The notes under the pieces were generated by a model, which worked only from the letters and a program-made list of their open reading frames with translations, made no database searches and was not told where the DNA came from. The position numbers and the translations under genes are program-made. 8,143 nt of DNA, from positions 1 through 8,143 of the forward strand of contig JAOZKX010000076.1 of assembly GCA_029935135.1 (NCBI GenBank), written 5' to 3'. The DNA is from Desulfocapsa sp. (GTDB lineage: Bacteria; Desulfobacterota; Desulfobulbia; Desulfobulbales; Desulfocapsaceae). Below are positions 7,658 to 8,143 of this stretch, one piece after another (within the stretch, counting starts at the first letter, position 1; every line of letters starts with the position of its first letter).

Positions 7658-7918
7658 ATGGCTAAGGTTGATAAAATACTCAAACAAATCAAGGCAAATC
7701 CCCAAAATGTTCAGTTTGCAGATTTATGCAATATTTGTGAGCATTATTTTGGTAGTCCTCGCCAATCTGGAAGTAGCCACAAAGTATACAAAACTCCTTG
7801 GCAAGGTGATCCACGAGTAAATATTCAAAATTACAAAGGAAAGGCAAAAGCATACCAAGTCAAACAAGTGCTCAAAGCCATTGAAAGAATGGAGGTTGAA
7901 CATGACTCTAAAAAATGA
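7658..7918 (+). CDS. hicA: HicA family toxin (mRNA interferase) of a type II toxin-antitoxin pair
   Basis: HicA toxins bind and cleave mRNA and stop translation until neutralised by HicB. The 86-residue protein has the diagnostic core RQSGSSHKVYK (35-45), with the candidate catalytic His 41. A strand follows (DPRVNIQ, 51-57), then a basic helix (KAKAYQVKQVLKAIERM, 62-78), the small double-stranded-RNA-binding-like fold of the family. It is longer than the classic ~60-residue HicA because of an N-terminal helix (about 5-30) containing CNIC and a nearby His. ATG 7658 has no Shine-Dalgarno sequence and sits at the predicted transcription start, so the message may be leaderless. No other in-frame start codon lies in the N-terminal region. 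It overlaps hicB by 17 bp. G+C is about 37% (67 of 180 at 7681-7860, hand count), well below the neighbours. The function is assigned by motif and by the HicB partner. Confidence 0.85.
   Translation: MAKVDKILKQIKANPQNVQFADLCNICEHYFGSPRQSGSSHKVYKTPWQGDPRVNIQNYKGKAKAYQVKQVLKAIERMEVEHDSKK
7891..7895 (+). promoter_or_regulatory. Strong ribosome binding site of hicB within hicA
   Basis: GGAGG lies 6 nt before the ATG at 7902, inside the 3' end of hicA. It sets the hicB start and suggests that antitoxin translation is more efficient than toxin translation, which lacks such a site. Confidence 0.75.
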
Positions 7919-8143
7919 CCATTATACTTACCGCGTTACTTGGTCTGAAGATGATAGTGAATATGTTGGGTTGTGTATAGAATTTCCAAGCCTAAGCTGG
8001 TTAAGTGAAAGTCCAGAATCTGCGCTTATGGGTATTCGTGAAGTTGTGAGTGAGGTTGTCCGTGATATGGGTAAAAACAAGGAAGAAATCCCAAGCCCAA
8101 TCGCTAACAAAAATTATAGTGGAAAATTTTTGGTGCGCATCCC
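7902..8143 (+). CDS. hicB: HicB family antitoxin (3' end outside window)
   Basis: HicB neutralises HicA by direct binding and usually represses the operon. The frame is open from ATG 7902 to the window end, giving 80 complete codons. The visible part is the HicB-like (partial RNase H-like) domain: YRVTWSEDDSEYVGLCIEFP (10-29), then SLSWLSESPESALMGI (30-45), a helix through about 56, and YSGKFLVRI (72-80). In related proteins, VRIP leads into a C-terminal ribbon-helix-helix DNA-binding segment, which should lie just beyond the edge. It starts inside hicA in another frame with a 17-bp overlap and its own GGAGG, the usual toxin-first hicAB order. Codons are A/T-rich like those of hicA. Whether the C-terminus is intact cannot be seen. 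Confidence 0.88.
   Translation, partial: MTLKNDHYTYRVTWSEDDSEYVGLCIEFPSLSWLSESPESALMGIREVVSEVVRDMGKNKEEIPSPIANKNYSGKFLVRI

Noticed and set aside
7508..7660. Integron cassette attachment site (attC) before hicA
   Set aside because: Integron cassettes often carry toxin-antitoxin pairs, but no GTTRRRY and RYYYAAC core pair is present in the gap.

Overview
The window is a chromosomal segment with every supported gene on the + strand. CarB, FtsH, FolP and YaaA all look proteobacterial. The style of the FtsH N-terminus (a membrane segment almost at residue 1) and the ftsH-folP order suggest a Desulfobacterota-like (sulfate-reducer type, possibly Desulfobulbales) organism. That assignment is an inference from protein style, not from a search. 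Hand-counted blocks of the housekeeping part are near 50% G+C.

Layout. (1) 1-3032: the 3' ~94% of carB, the large subunit of carbamoyl-phosphate synthase; about 63 N-terminal residues lie upstream of the window. (2) 3033-3187: a gene-free gap with an operator-like 10-bp tandem repeat that also forms an 8-1-8 palindrome, just ahead of ftsH. (3) 3188-7507: a tight co-directional cluster ftsH - folP - unknown single-pass membrane protein - yaaA, with gaps of 3, 26 and 10 bp, probably one transcript. It covers membrane proteolysis, folate synthesis, an unrecognised envelope protein and a peroxide-stress protein. The 5' part of folP contains a perfect 12-bp-stem hairpin with a 4-nt loop, far stronger than expected by chance. 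The unknown gene carries a GC-rich hairpin in its linker. (4) 7508-7657: an AT-rich gap without a recognisable terminator, ending in a promoter that almost touches the next ATG. (5) 7658-8143: a HicA-type toxin gene followed, with a 17-bp overlap, by a HicB-type antitoxin gene that runs off the window. This module is clearly AT-richer (about 37% G+C by hand count) and looks like acquired DNA behind the housekeeping cluster.

How they work together: carB supplies carbamoyl phosphate for pyrimidines and arginine; ftsH and folP are a classic pair in proteobacteria; yaaA is a stress gene at the operon end; hicAB is an independent toxin-antitoxin unit with its own promoter. I see no wholly new system. 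The most interesting items are the hicAB module (predicted leaderless toxin message against a strongly translated antitoxin), the folP hairpin, the repeat ahead of ftsH, and the unrecognised membrane protein.
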